Source: Sphagnum compactum
Taxonomy: Eukaryota > Bryophyta > Sphagnopsida > Sphagnales
Direction: 5' to 3'
Length of the DNA stretch: 64,000 bases
Assembly: GCA_965153455.1 (NCBI GenBank)
Contig: OZ234493.1
Location: 26,774,213 to 26,838,212 of the forward strand
Below, piece after piece: positions 1 through 12,399 of this stretch (the first letter of the stretch is position 1; each line of letters starts with the position of its first letter). The position numbers and the translations under genes were made by a program. The notes under the pieces were generated by a model, which was not told where the DNA came from, made no database searches, and was given only the letters and a program-made list of their open reading frames with translations.

Positions 1-129
1 TCTTCAATGCAAGGTGTTTTGGCCCCTGCAATCGAACTCTGAAATTTTTGGAGTCCCAGAGGACTCCCAAGTCCCCATTTCGGGAGTGTGAGTCTCACCC
101 TCACACTCTCTCAAAGTAGGGTTGCGACA
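1..129 (+). repeat. 3' end of a D-family LTR
   Basis: This is the terminal 129 bases of the LTR family called D here. It matches by eye the last part of the complete copy at 61103-62237, sharing the GCAAGGTGTTTTG-like block, the stretch on 'cccctgcaatc', and the terminus GGGTTGCGACA. The rest of this copy lies outside the window, so neither its 5' end nor its target duplication can be tested. The flank TGGCA (130-134) would be the duplication if this copy is complete. Confidence 0.75.
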
Positions 130-3100
130 TGGCACTATGAAAATTTTTAGATTTTTTTTTTGAAGTATTGATCTCCATCGCTTATTATGATTGTTAATGA
201 TGGTCCAAAATTATAACACATGGCACAATACAAATATATATTTTAATAGTTAGGTAGGTCTGTACATAACCATAAGTAGGTAGGTTAATAGGTCTTAAAA
301 CTTACATACCTACTCTACATACGTAGGTAGAAAAATAAGACCTACTTATTTACATAGGTAGGCAAGTAAATAGGAAAATACAAGACTAGGTGAATTAAAA
401 AATAATCATGTAAATTTTATATTTTATTTTATGTTTTGCCTTTAGGGTTAAACTTTTTTGAGCTCGTCCCAAAATTACATGTGTATTTTAATGTGAAAAA
501 AAAGAAAAGACACCTTCTTTATATAATTTGTAACATGGGGTTCAAAAACAAAACATATGGGTTAAACCCTATAGTTGTTTTTTAGTTGCAAATTGAGTTG
601 CAACTATAGAAAGATTTTCCCACACACTTTGTGTTTATTCTTTACTATGTAAATCATAAAATTAAATTGGTAATTATACAAGTTACACTTATTTATTCAA
701 ATTAACAATGAATTATTTAATATAGTTAATAGTTTCAGAATAATTAAATGTATTAAACATGGTTAATATTTAATAGTCAAATTATTGAAACAATAAGTTT
801 TATAAAATATTACATATGAATTTGTATATTTATTAAGTTATAGGTTGTTGCAAATAGTCGTAACATAGTTGAACACTAGTAGTTCAATAATGGCGCATTA
901 ATGGCCCTACCAATTGTATCAATGGGAATCATAGTACAAAATTAGTTACAAATGTATCCCATAATGGGCAATGGAAATGTGGACATGTGGCATGATCACA
1001 TGTATGTACATCATACACTAGTTGCAACATAGTCATTGTGTTAAAAACACATTTACAATAGTTCTAAAATAGTTGCCACATGTAACTACAATTCGACTTT
1101 AAAAAAAATCAAATATGGTTGACTACATATGTATGTAAAATGCGTACAAATCACCATACATAATACCCATTTTCAACTCACTTGCAACTATAATATAATT
1201 ACCTAATTTTTTGGTGTGGCAATATTTATTAATTCCCCATATTTCCAAGGGGATAGTTACATAGTAGTTGTAATACTAAAGGGATAGTTACACAATACTT
1301 GTATACGGATTACTTCTTAGATTCTAATTGTAAGGTAATGTGGTTTTGGTGGACATAATTTCTCATAGTGATCAACAAATTTGGAATGGGATTTCATGTT
1401 TTCAAATTCATTTAATCAATCCACCCATGATAAAACACATATAACACCAATTTGTGCATCCCACTTATGGAAAATATGAATGACATACCACATATTCAAT
1501 GCCATTGTTTGTGTGTCATTGTATATTATTTTTTTGGGTGGTGAATTTTTGAACTTCAACAATGTCATTATCAACAAGGATTTTCAAAATGTTTTTGACT
1601 ATGATGATATCCCACTATAGAAAAAAGTCAATTGTTGAAGGAACTACACTTTTTGATTTCGTATTATGTGAGAGTTAAAGTTATTTGCTCAAACAAATAC
1701 CTATAATATTATACTAATAAAAACATAAATATATTCCAAAAGAACTAAAATGATTTAATACATTTTATGAAAATTGAAGATCTATTGAACCATGTGATCC
1801 CATGAAGTTTGAACCATGTGAAGAATTTGAAAATTTTCATATTCAAAAAAGGGTTTTTTCAAGAGAGACAATAAGTGTGGTAAATTTAAATTTTGACAAA
1901 CAATGACATCACATGGAAGGTGAGAAGCATGGAAGACATTAAACACCCCTTCACAAGCATTGTCTAGTGCAAAAAATGGTTGACAATGCTCAATTACTTG
2001 GTTTTTACTATTGCAAGATTTGGCATGTTTTGACCTTACACATATGTTAAATAAAAAAAAAGATTATTCCTTTCTAGTGTTCAAAGGTATGCTATTGGTT
2101 GGTATTTTTTTCTTTCATGAGAAAGGTGTTGCTTTCAAATTAGGCCTAGTACACCATAACATGCAAAACAAATCAAATAATAATCTTTGTTCAAAACATG
2201 CAAAACGTGAAAATTGCCTAGTGTGGTTTGGTGCAAAACCACACAAGGTGCAAAAGGACAAGCCTAAAAATGCATCAAACAAAGTTCATTAGGGGGAATT
2301 TAGTGTTTTGTGACAAGCATATTAGGGTGGCTTTGTTTTAAAATCCATTACAAATGTTTATTTTGATTATTAATGAAAGCTTGATGTTAGTGTAATTTGA
2401 AATGAGAAACTAGCCTTGTTATACCTATGCATACCATAAATATACCCATGGATCTTTGAATTTGTATTTATTTTAATTTTTTTATAACATTAGTTTTGTA
2501 ACAATCAAAATTATAAGGCCAATTACAAAATTTGATACTAACAATTAAATGCATTTCATTTTTGGAGCAATTATATTATACGTATTATACTTTAGACCCA
2601 AATGTGGCCAAAGGGGTCCCATGTAGTGTGCTATCATCCTCAAATATGTGACCCAACCCATATTCAAATGATTAATTGTGTTTAGGAAATTGTTGAAGTC
2701 ATTGATATTATATTTTTCCATCTAGGGCCCACAACATTTTATAAAAATACCTTCACACACATGATATTAACAATGAAATCATATATGAAGATGTATCAAT
2801 TTTTAACAACCTTTGATGAACTTTGCACAAATTCAAGCAAGGGTGCAATGCAAGTAAGACATAAGAAGGTTTCAATTTACAACGTGCCCTTGCTAGTAGC
2901 ATTGGCCACCTACTCAATCAAACATAAAAATCATTTTTGGCTCTAATATTCAAATAAGATCTCTTCAAATGGGGCAAGTATGATCGGGTGGTATCACAAT
3001 GAACTTCTTTGTAAGGTTGAACTTTTCTTTTTCTTTTTAAAATTGCCTTGCACCATGTGGGTCTTGTCTTCCCCACCAATGTACACCCTTATGAAGATAT

Positions 3101-3679
3101 AAACACTTAGACAACTATACTATATGTATTGGTAACTTTTTAAAAAATTTGTTTTTTGACCCCATTCCTAAATTTTAATCTTTAAGGGTCAAGTTGCACA
3201 TACACAAAGGTTTTTTTCATGTTTATCCACTACAAACCAAAGGGTATGGCCCCAACTGATCATTATAAAATAAAATAAAATGTGACAATAATACAATTGT
3301 ATTCCTCACATTTGTAGCCCTCAAGAATCTTGTTCGAAACATTTCAAAATTGGTAATTAGATTGTGACTACCCCAATCAAATACCTACTGAAGAATTAAA
3401 ATAGATAAACATTTGAAATATTATTAATTCAATTAAAATCCAAGAAAAAAATCCAAAAATTACATTCCTTTTGTGTTCACAAGCAAAAGAACTTTTTGTG
3501 TTGTTGCAACCTTAACATGGGTGCATGACCAACTTTTAGGAAGGACAAAAAAATGTCCTCCTCATGGTGAAGGAAATTGCATGCTTTTAATTAAGTGGAC
3601 ATGAGCTATGACCAAAAGCTAAATGCTCATGACAATGGAAGCATGCTAAAAACAAACTAAAGCAAGAAAAAACACCTAA
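130..3679. other. AT-rich intergenic DNA, no gene recognised
   Basis: I see no coding region here. The open frames (for example 2011-2292 and 2761-2946) are short, lack recognisable motifs and begin at non-ATG codons or in low-complexity sequence. Around 560-1330 there are many copies of a 'tagttgcaac' motif. The same motif is dense at 43.9-44.3 kb and 45.5-46.3 kb next to transposon-like ends, so this stretch may be a decayed relative of those elements. Confidence 0.5.
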
Positions 3680-4350
3680 ACATATTGTGTGAGTCCAAGG
3701 GTCTTTTGGGACTCTTGATATAAAGTCCCACTTTTGGAGTCAAGAGTCTTAAAGCATTTTGAATTTTTGGGACAAAAATGAAGGTGGTAAAACATGTTCA
3801 AAATTTGTATCATTGAAAATCTCTTTAAGTGTAGATATCAAAAGTGAGATATCAAAAGAATTGCATTCTTCATTTGGAACTATGAGTTAGGAGTTATGGC
3901 AAAAAGTAAGGTCGAAAAAAGTGAAAAATCGGGTTCAAATGACCTGTAATTGAAATGTGCAATGCAACATTGGAAAGGTCTTAATGAGAGCTACAATATA
4001 ATGAGTGTAGGATGCTAATTTTTTAAAAAAATAATTATGAAGCTTCAAAGTTTTGAGATGTTACTTGTCCTAATTTTGGGAGTCCATTTTGGGACTTTTG
4101 AGAATTTTGGCCATTTCAATGTAGCCTTTCCGATTAATTATAGAGTATATTATAAAGGAGGAAGTGGTAGTTCCTCCCAAGTTTGAGCCATGTGATTCTA
4201 TGTGAGTTTGTAACCAAACTTGGTTCCAAATGCACAAACTACCCTTTTTTTTTTGTTAGTGCATTTTCACATGTCCATGAATTGAATTGAAAGCTTGTAC
4301 TAATCCTACCCCAAAGCTTTCACATGGCCCTTTAACCTCCAAGTGCAAAA
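3680..4350 (-). repeat. Ancient, decayed D-family LTR copy
   Basis: In reverse orientation this stretch follows the order of landmarks in the D copy at 20541-21361. These are 'gagttatggcaaaaagtaagg', a repeated 'gggagtccattttgggact' block, 'ccatttcaatgtagcct', 'ggaggaagtggtagttcctcccaag', then 'gcttgtactaatcctaccccaaagc'. The differences are mostly C to T or G to A, as expected for long-methylated DNA. The ends cannot be placed exactly. This is a weak by-eye alignment, and a pairwise alignment to 20541-21361 would settle it. Confidence 0.5.
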
Positions 4351-6180
4351 AGCTAAAAAGCATGCCCAAGGTTTTCAAGTCTCATGTAGCACATTATATT
4401 GGAAAGTTTACCATGATACCTTGTGGCAAGCCTTTAAGGGACATCACATATGACATTTTTAGAATGCTTTCCTTATGCATTCATTGTCCACATTAAAATT
4501 CAAATATTTTATATTTAATTAAAACTTAAAACACTAAAATACTTGAGGAACATATTCATAAAAAAAATTGAATGAAAAGTTTTTTTTAAGTGTGTCTTTT
4601 ATTGTCTTAAATTTTGATGAGTCCACCAAATTGAAGATCTAACATTCTTGTTATACCACCTAGTCATACTTGCCCCTTAGAAGGCATGTGAACATCAAAA
4701 CTCATCTAGTTTTAACATTGTGTATAAACTTGTCAATTAGATGCTAAAAGAATCTCATAATTTAAATATATCCAAGTTTGATGTTTTGAATTAAATGGGA
4801 ATAATAAGAAATTACATATTGAAGCATGGACTTAATCTTAGAAACCAATGATAGTTTGAACAAGGTTTGGAATTAAAGATTCACATGGGCATCATAATTG
4901 ATCAAAGAACTTAGAAAGTAAAATAAATTATACAAATTATGAATATGCATTTGATTCATAATTGTGTATTTGTTAAGTGTACACCAATAATTTTATAAAA
5001 GTTGCTTTAAAGTCCTTGTTTGACAATGGTATACCATTTTTCATTGATTTAAAAACTCCACTTTAATTTTGTAGAATGATAAAACAACATTTGACCCAAC
5101 TATGTGGATCTTCAATGGAAGAGCATTTTATAACCTAAAAATATCATAATTCAACATATCGTAACATAATGTACTTAAAAATATGTTACTATCATTTGAC
5201 ATGAACTTTGTGACTTCAAGACAAATAAAAACATATAATGGAAAAAAAAAAATGTTTTTTAGGATTGTTTTTTTATAAAAACAAATCTTTATGGAAAAAA
5301 ATCCATTAAAATTAGTATTTTATAATCTTGTTTTACAATTGCAATGTTGCGACAAAATTATCGCAAACCAAAAATGTTCTTCAACTGAGTTCCCCCATGT
5401 TGTTCCTTTGTAGTTACATTTATTGTAAGTGTAAGTGATGGCATCGTGGTCATCTTGCAATTCCTAACATTGCTACAAGCTTCATTAGAGACATGTTTCA
5501 AGTGTTCTTCACCCCTTTGCCCTATTGCATTGTCTTGTTTTATTGTTAATAAAACCAGAATCATCAATGATAGTAGAAACATAATATCCTCATTTTTTTT
5601 GCAAACCATAATTTTCCATGGCAGTGGGAAGTGCAATACCCACATTTGGTATAACTTTTAATTGTTTGTTGAAAATAGATCACAATACCCTTTGCATATG
5701 CATATTCCATTTTCACTTTGTGTGCTATCTATTCAAATAATGTGCAATAGTTTGATTCTAGTTTACAAGCGATGTATTTTATAACAATGAACATGAAAGC
5801 AAAATTTCATGAGTCATGTCTTGGTTTTATATGTAGGCCTATGGCATTTGAGCTAGGGTATTCAAATTTGGAGGGTCTAAGCCCATTGCTAAATGAAGAG
5901 GACAACCTCTATTCCTCAAATGAAAAAACTCTTTCCTATCCTCTTGTCTCCAAATAGTCTAACCTTTAAAGGCATCCAAGCCTTCTCATCCACAAGTGTT
6001 GGTATAGACAATGAGACCTTTCGCACTTAAGAATCTCAATTGGTAGAAGCTTTATCGACTTTGCGAAGCCAAGACTGAATAAACCATGTAAAACATATGT
6101 GTTTTACACAAAATGAAATGGCCATACAAAATTTTACACTTCCACTTACATATCCAAAGTGTAAACTCAAACTTTAGAAG
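4351..6180. other. AT-rich intergenic DNA, nothing recognised
   Basis: There are only short open frames without motifs. The overlapping frames at 5358-5661 on both strands do not resemble any family I know. Confidence 0.5.
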
Positions 6181-8850
6181 ACACTGTCTTCTAACCTTTG
6201 TCATGTTCCAGAATCATGGTAGATTCACCAAACAATAAACAAAAAACAATGTGGGCATCTTGTTGAACACTCTCCAAGCTCAGTGCATGTGGCCTGCAAA
6301 TGGCATACAGATGGACGAGGCTGGAGCACACAAAGAGTTTTATAATAACTTGAAGAACTAATGATTTTATCACACCCAATTCTAAGCCCAAATACTCCAG
6401 ACATTCCAGAGAATATGCTATAAACTGGCATATCACCCACCCACCTTGTTGAATGTGCATCCAGAAGCTCAACCTTATTTCTCTTGTCGTTTTTCATGCT
6501 CATCTTCATCTTTTCATTGCTATTTGTAACAGTTAGCTATATTTCTGACAAGGTATTAACAGAGGCAACCAGTGTTGAAAAGCCCAAACCTTAGAAACAT
6601 CATCTAGCCTACTTCATGGAACCCACAAGTTCCAGATCATCTAGAATCAATGCAATCCCAGACTCCATGAGACATATTTCTTCATTTTGTTTTTTTCTGC
6701 CTCCGCTCAGTGATGATATGATAGAGTCTATAGATACATGATCTGAGGCCCCCAGGTCTACCTTCTTGCACAATCTTCGTGTTGATTTCTCCTGTGCCCT
6801 CTATCTCAAAATTATTTATTAGGCTCATGCACAATTGATGCAAAAGCAAACATGTGGCTGGCTGGCTCATTGAGTAATGTCTCTAGTCTCTCACTTATGG
6901 CAAGTTCAAACCAGCAATAGTTAAAATAGGAAATGTTCCATGAAAGTTTGCCAAAAATTAACTCACAATTCACATTCCTCACAATTTGAACCCTAATACT
7001 TGAATACTTTCCCTAACTACTTGGGTATTAGGGACCAAATGAACTTGCCCTCAACTTTTGAACCCTAATCTCCAAATCTTCAATCAGTATTTAGAGGGCC
7101 ATTATGCCATGAACAGCTTGTTCCACCATCCTGGGAAGGATTTTCAAGAACAAACTCAAGTACTTTACCCTAGGGTCAGTTTCACAAATTTTCATGAAAA
7201 TATGAAGCTAAGGCATCAAAAACCATCAAAATTATTGCAACCTACGATCTGAATAATTTCACTCCTCGTATGAGGATGAGGATATCATAGTAGATCATGA
7301 AATACATATATATATATATACGAATTACTTTCTGAAAAGAATAATTATTCATTTTGACCATGTGGCAACTGACCCTAGGCTATGGTAGTCTTAAGTTTCC
7401 AAAGAGGACATCAAAAGTGCAAATAAACCTCAAACAGCAGACCCTTCAAGCTTTTACAATACCTTCCAAGTTCCTCCAGGCTACGGAGGGCAGCAACAGC
7501 AGCATGTGCAAACTGAATAGCCAGTTTGTACAGTTGTGGCCAAGCGATTATGAAGCTGTCCCTAAAGGTGTTGGTTGTTGAGGGCAGTTATGGAGCCATC
7601 TGTCTACTTTGGAGATTAGGGCAAAAGTTTTATGGATTGTACTGTCGGTATAATCTGTTATTACAAACTGTTTTTTCTTGTCCAGCCCACATGTCCATAA
7701 CATTTGTTCCATATTTGGAAAATCCCTTTATAATCCTTTTCCAAAAAAAGGCTTTTAACATTTGTAGTATTGTCTAATCCCCATGCTAGCTTTCATCAAT
7801 TAATTTACAACGTGTTGAATCAACACTGCTGATAAGATGTTTAGCTGAGACGAAGGTATGTATACTTGGCTGATGCCCTCAAGTGGTGATCTCTATTTTC
7901 TCCTCTGAAAGAAGACATGCTTTACAGACTTCATTTGCTACTGCAGCACAGGAAAATTCTTTAGAGATTGATGGAACCCAACGACCACATATACCTGCTG
8001 TTTCTGAGCTGTAAGGCTTCACAGGTGGACCATTATTTCCAAACCCTAAATTCCAAGATGATGAACCATGATGGATCACAGTAATCAGGACAAACCTTAA
8101 GTGACAAAATAGCAGTCACCCATATGCAAAAAGCAATGCACCAGTAAACTTAAATATAATCCCAAAACTAAGACAAACTGCAAACTTCAAATAACTTAGT
8201 AAGCAAGTTAACTCTTGAAGAAACCTTGCAAAGTGATCTTCAGGAAAACAGCTGCAGAGTGACAATGAATTCTCAAACTTGGAAGTCCACGAGCAGACTT
8301 GAAAAGGATGTCCTCTGGTTAATCATCAACCTTCAGCAAATCAAACTGTGTACAGGGAAAAGAAACAACTGTCTTCAAATGATGAATGAGCTACAAAAGA
8401 TCAATCTTAAAAGAAGTGCTTGACATGTTGGACAGATACAGCAAACAATCTGTCTTATAAACCTATAATAATGCTGAAGACAGGAGGAACATTTAAAAGG
8501 CAAGCATGTTATTAGCATCATTTGATGACGATAACTGATACCCACCACTTTTAGGGCAAGCAAACATAAATCTATGAGAAATTGCAGAGGGAAAAAACTC
8601 CACAACACCTTTTGTAAGTAACACAGACAATGAATGAGGGTCATATAAACCTTATGAGTGTGTCAAGCTCGCCTTGTGTTGCTTTTTTAAGGCAAGCAAA
8701 ACAAGTTCAATCCAAACCCTAAAACCTACAGAAAAGGGACCTTGAAACAAAAAATCATCATCGATGGAGGAGAGAGAAAGTAAGTATGCTAACGAGGAAT
8801 TCAGGGATCCTTTTTTGAAGTTGGAAAGATAGAAAGACAATATGGGATGA
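6181..8850. other. Less AT-rich intergenic DNA with unidentified exon-like fragments
   Basis: Base composition here is nearer to genic DNA than in the first 6 kb, but no gene can be assembled. On the minus strand 7879-8079 encodes 66 residues ending at a stop, with a GPPVKPYSSE segment followed by several Cys residues including a CKAC. On the minus strand 6191-6472 contains FVCSSLVHLYAIC, faintly reminiscent of a PPR repeat. On the minus strand 8652-8840 is an open frame of 62 codons. None has convincing splice context, and they may be relics of genes or untranslated sequence of the neighbour. A run of (AT)n lies near 7306-7320. Confidence 0.35.
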
Positions 8851-8872
8851 TTTTTCTGTTGAAGCTTGTCAG

Positions 8873-10387
8873 TCAGTTGACATGAGCCTTGTTCAATTCC
8901 ACTCCAAATTTGTCCATAGCTGAGGAAGTGGGAAGTCCCAGGATCACAGTGGCACTTTTCCTGTCTTTCCCAGACGAGATGAAGAGAACCACTCCCTGAT
9001 CAGGTAAGCTGGCTGGGCTCATGGCTACAGCTGGTCCCCACCCAAAATCAGCTTCGTGGAATGGGAGTCTTAACCAGCTGGTAATAACAAAAGAAGCCAC
9101 AAGAGCTGGCCTTGCACGAGTTGCTTCAAAGTGGTCAATTGCAGATCTCACATACTTGTCAGTGACAAAGGCAATGGCATCCTGTACCAGTTTCACTGCG
9201 AATGACAAGGGCTTCTCACAGAGCTCCCCAACTGTGGTGGTGGCAAAAGTGAGCACAATACCATTGCCCATGAAGTGCTCAGGAAGAGGAGGAGACAACT
9301 TCTTGCGTACATCCACACTGAAGAAAACCCTTGTTTTCTGTGCAGGGGTTAGGTTTAGAGAGTTCATGCGCACTCGCCATGTGAATGCAGTGAGAGCCTC
9401 AAAAGTAGTAACCTTGCTCACCCCCTCGCCCTCATCCAAGATGCTCTTCTTCAAAGCATCCATGTCTCTGGGGTTCACCTCGAAGGAACCATGTACTGGG
9501 TTGATGCTGAAGAAAGAGTCATTCGTCGTGGACAGATCCTCCAGATCGTAAAACTCCTCATGAGAGAATTCTGGCTGGAGTGGCGATCGAGGCTTCAACA
9601 TAGATCGATCAATGCTGAACGAGTGCGTCATCTCCAGCCCCCGTGCAAGTTTCCCCCATGAGCAAATGAATTCATGTGCGGCTAGCCCGTCCAGTGTACA
9701 GTGGTTATTGTTCAAACCCAATGCAAACCCACCGCACTTGAACTTGGTCACCTGCATGGAACCCAACAAGAACTCATGACATCCTCGTCAAGAAACGAAC
9801 GTTGCTGCATCTGTCCTGCAGCAGACAAACAGAAAGACACAAATTTGGGACATTCTTCACCCTCCTCTCTTCACTCTCCTCACGAAGTCGTCAGCTGCTG
9901 CATGGAGGGGTGGGTACCGTACCTGAACAAACGTAGGCGGACTCCCCAGAATGTTTTCAGAAGGAGGAGGTTCATACACTAGCTGCTTCATGAACGGAGC
10001 CGGTCTAGAAACATCTCCAAATTCCGCGATGCAATGCTTCTCCGCAACGGCCTCAACGAACACAAGTCCTTGATCTTCAAACTCTATCTGTAGTCTATAA
10101 TCTGGGCTCAACCCAATCCGACCTGCCAAGAAGAACATATGTACCAGCAGCTTCCGCAATGCCTCCTTTAGCACGGCGGCAGGGTCTTGGTCCTTCTTAT
10201 CTTCTTGCCCATTGAAGAACCATACCGTCTTCATGGGTACTGCTATGTTCTGATCCAGATTTGATAAGTAGTATACCTGATGCTCCACTGGCTCAGCCGG
10301 ATGCACTAGCTCCGGCTCTTGTACCCTGATCTCCAGCTTCTCGATGGGTAAGTTGTTACCATTGGATGTCATATCTCCCCCTGCCAT
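8873..10387 (-). CDS. BAHD-family acyl-CoA-dependent acyltransferase (omega-hydroxyacid/fatty alcohol hydroxycinnamoyltransferase-like)
   Basis: Two exons, 10387-9923 and 9751-8873, join in phase at CAG|GTACGG and CAG|GTGACC to give 447 residues, the normal size for this family. The catalytic HxxxD is H172-C-T-L-D176 followed by G, just after the intron. The structural DFGWG motif is at about residues 390-394. The stretch around residues 315-321 (FMGNGIV) matches the usual second-domain segment. BAHD enzymes move an acyl group from a CoA thioester to an alcohol or amine in the cytosol. The LSNLDQNIA segment near the N terminus and the NNNHCTLDG context recall the clade that feruloylates omega-hydroxy fatty acids or fatty alcohols for suberin and cutin; the exact substrate is inference. 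The single intron sits where it usually does in the family. I chose ATG 10387 for its G at -3 and G at +4; ATG 10372 (442 residues) is possible. No frame lesion is seen, so it is probably functional. Confidence 0.88.
9752..9922 (-). other. Intron of the BAHD acyltransferase gene
   Basis: A 171-base GT-AG intron: donor CAG|GTACGG ends exon 1 at 9923 and acceptor CAG|GTGACC opens exon 2 at 9751. Both exon edges fall between codons (phase 0). Reading through it meets a stop after about 21 extra codons, which supports splicing. A short intron just before the HxxxD motif is typical for BAHD genes. Confidence 0.85.
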
Positions 10388-10497
10388 TCCTGCTGATAGA
10401 TACCACCACCACCAGACCCGATCGCACACTGCTCAGGATGATGATGATGAGGAGGAGGAGGAACTATTGTTGCGGTGCCGACAGAGGAACCACACAT
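10369..10497 (-). CDS. Upstream ORF overlapping the BAHD start region
   Basis: A 42-codon ORF starts at ATG 10497 in a different frame from the main gene and ends with TGA at 10371-10369. That stop overlaps the second possible main start (ATG 10372) as ATGA. The predicted peptide has runs of Pro, His and Gly and no known domain. If transcription starts upstream of 10497, as the CT-rich stretch at 10677-10716 suggests, ribosomes would meet this ORF first. That would make it a possible translational attenuator. The transcript start is not known, so the role is inference. Confidence 0.35.
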   Translation of the reverse strand: MCGSSVGTATIVPPPPHHHHPEQCAIGSGGGGIYQQEWQGEI

Positions 10498-10676
10498 GAC
10501 CAAGGTTCCCAGTAACAAGAAAGCAAAGCAACAGCAAACGAGAATCGAGCCACACACAAACTTGGATGCAAAATGCAAAACACTAAGCCAAAAATCACGA
10601 AACAAAACAACCTGTGTAGTAGATACTCGAAATAGGACAGCTAAGAAACCAGAAGCTCAGCACAGTAGTAGTGCAA

Positions 10677-10716
10677 TGAGAGAGAGAGGGAGAGCGAGAG
10701 AGAGAGAGAGAGAGAG
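10677..10716 (-). promoter_or_regulatory. CT-repeat (GAGA-type) tract in the BAHD 5' leader/core promoter
   Basis: On the coding strand this is an almost pure (CT)n tract about 290 bases before the start codon. Plant core promoters and 5' leaders often contain such pyrimidine patches, which may bind BPC/GAGA factors. A weak TATA-like GCATTAAATC lies further upstream at about 10812-10822 (minus). A second pyrimidine-rich block on the plus strand at about 10986-11020 falls in the same GC-rich island. Confidence 0.4.
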
Positions 10717-10843
10717 TCGTGTGGAGAGTGTAGGCAGGTGCTGTTGCAGAAGAGAGGGGATTGGTGGCAACGATGAAGAGTACGAACCGGGTGGGGCGGG
10801 GGGCAGCGGGAGATTTAATGCGAAAAAGTGTTGTAGTAATTAG

Positions 10844-12399
10844 GCCAGCAGCAGCTGTCATGAATGATACTTACCTACGCCGCCCTGCCCTGCTGTTTTT
10901 GTTACCGCTACTACTACGCACTCCGCAGCCAGCTTCCCCCCGCCTCCCCTCACTCGTCCCCCTGCCTCTTGCGTGACCTATGTTCCCCCCCTCGCTCTCT
11001 CTCTCTCTCCTCTGCCCTGCCTGCACGCCAACGATGCCATGCCATGCGCACCCCCATTATCGACCATCCATCATAAACGCCGCCCGCCCGACTCAACTCA
11101 ACTACTGCATGATAGTTTTTGGGGAGGGGGGGTGTAAATCTAGCCAGTTGGCAAAAAATTTCCCAAAATGATTGTATGTGTGTGTGTTTTTGCTGCTTCT
11201 TTAGTTGTCATTTTTTTGGAAGAAAAATTGTCAAGTATTTTTTATTGGGTTTTAGCATGTTGCCAAAAATGTGAAGGATGCTTTAACTTTTTCCCTTTCA
11301 TATAAGCAAATTTGGCTATATATATTTTTGGATGATTGTGGTAGGCACAGATTTTATCTAAAATTGCTCTTTACTTACTAACAAAATAATACAATCATAT
11401 TTTCAAAAGTATTTAAAAGGTTCACAATATGTGGTTTTTTGTTTTCGATTTTTCTATAGATTGTTCTTACATAATTTTCTCATGTTCTTTCAAAAGTATA
11501 TATTTATATTTTTTTTCCCTCCAAATTCTCTATTATCATTAATAATAAAAATTTGTGGTTAGGTCTCACAATTTAATTAGAAAAATGCAATATTTCCTCA
11601 TCAATATCCTTTTTTTTACTCATAATTAAATATATATAATTTTGTAATATTAAGTGCAAAAATCCAAAATGGAAAACATGAAATATTTGTGGTTTGAAAC
11701 CCAACAAAACTCTAGACTATTCACTATCTCTATTTTAATTTGTAGCAACTATTTCAGTTTCTTTTAGTGTAAAAAAAAAAAATCTCCTAAAATTTCTCAA
11801 CCTTTAAAACTACATCTTGAGTCCTTTCCTTCTTAAAGTAATTTGAATTTTCAACTAATGAAATCTTTTCATCCAACCAATTCACTAGCCATCATCATTA
11901 TATTTTGTTTAATCACTACCATACACATGATTATATTCTACCTTGTTTAGTCATTGCCATACATTAGGTAACATTACTTTTCTTCAACTCTGGATTCCAG
12001 CCTTTAAATCTTTCCTATGGTAAAAAAATGATCTGTTGTTTAATTGATTGTGTCAGCCATCTATGGTTTGCCTTCCTCATCCTAAATTGTTAATAGTATC
12101 ATCTGCACCTCAATTAGTGTTCATGTGGCATCTTCAATTGCTACATTTACTTGAAACATTGAATCTACAAGCAATATATTTATTGTACCTTGTATTATTT
12201 GCTCCACGACCTATTTTGTGTTTCCAATTAATTCCATTTGGTCACCAATATCATTAGTTGTGTTTTGTGTTCCTAGTACAAGAATTGTCTGTGCATGTTC
12301 CTCCTTCTCTTCATTCTAAGAATCTTGTCCTCCTCCTCGAAGGTCCTGTGGTATCTCCACTTGCCACTCTTATGTTACTCCATTACCTTTAGATTTGTC
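10844..12399. other. GC-rich island edge, then AT-rich intergenic DNA
   Basis: Up to about 11100 the sequence remains GC- and pyrimidine-rich, probably the promoter-side island of the BAHD gene. From about 11160 it becomes strongly AT-rich, with a short (TG)n tract near 11175, and no coding signal is seen. Confidence 0.45.

Noticed and set aside
2011-2292. 93-codon plus-strand frame
   Set aside because: It starts at TTG, has an AT-driven composition (Lys/Asn/Phe-rich) and no motif or splice context.
6191-6472. PPR-repeat gene fragment (FVCSSLVHLYAIC)
   Set aside because: One short resemblance only, and the adjoining frame lacks tandem 35-residue repeats, so it was kept as a weak note.
9021-9551. 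176-codon plus-strand frame
   Set aside because: It lies wholly antisense to exon 2 of the BAHD gene, whose conserved motifs fix the coding strand.
10475-10843. 122-codon plus-strand frame over the BAHD leader
   Set aside because: It is formed by GA-repeat and leader sequence read antisense; the residues are low complexity (RERERERE) and no domain is present.
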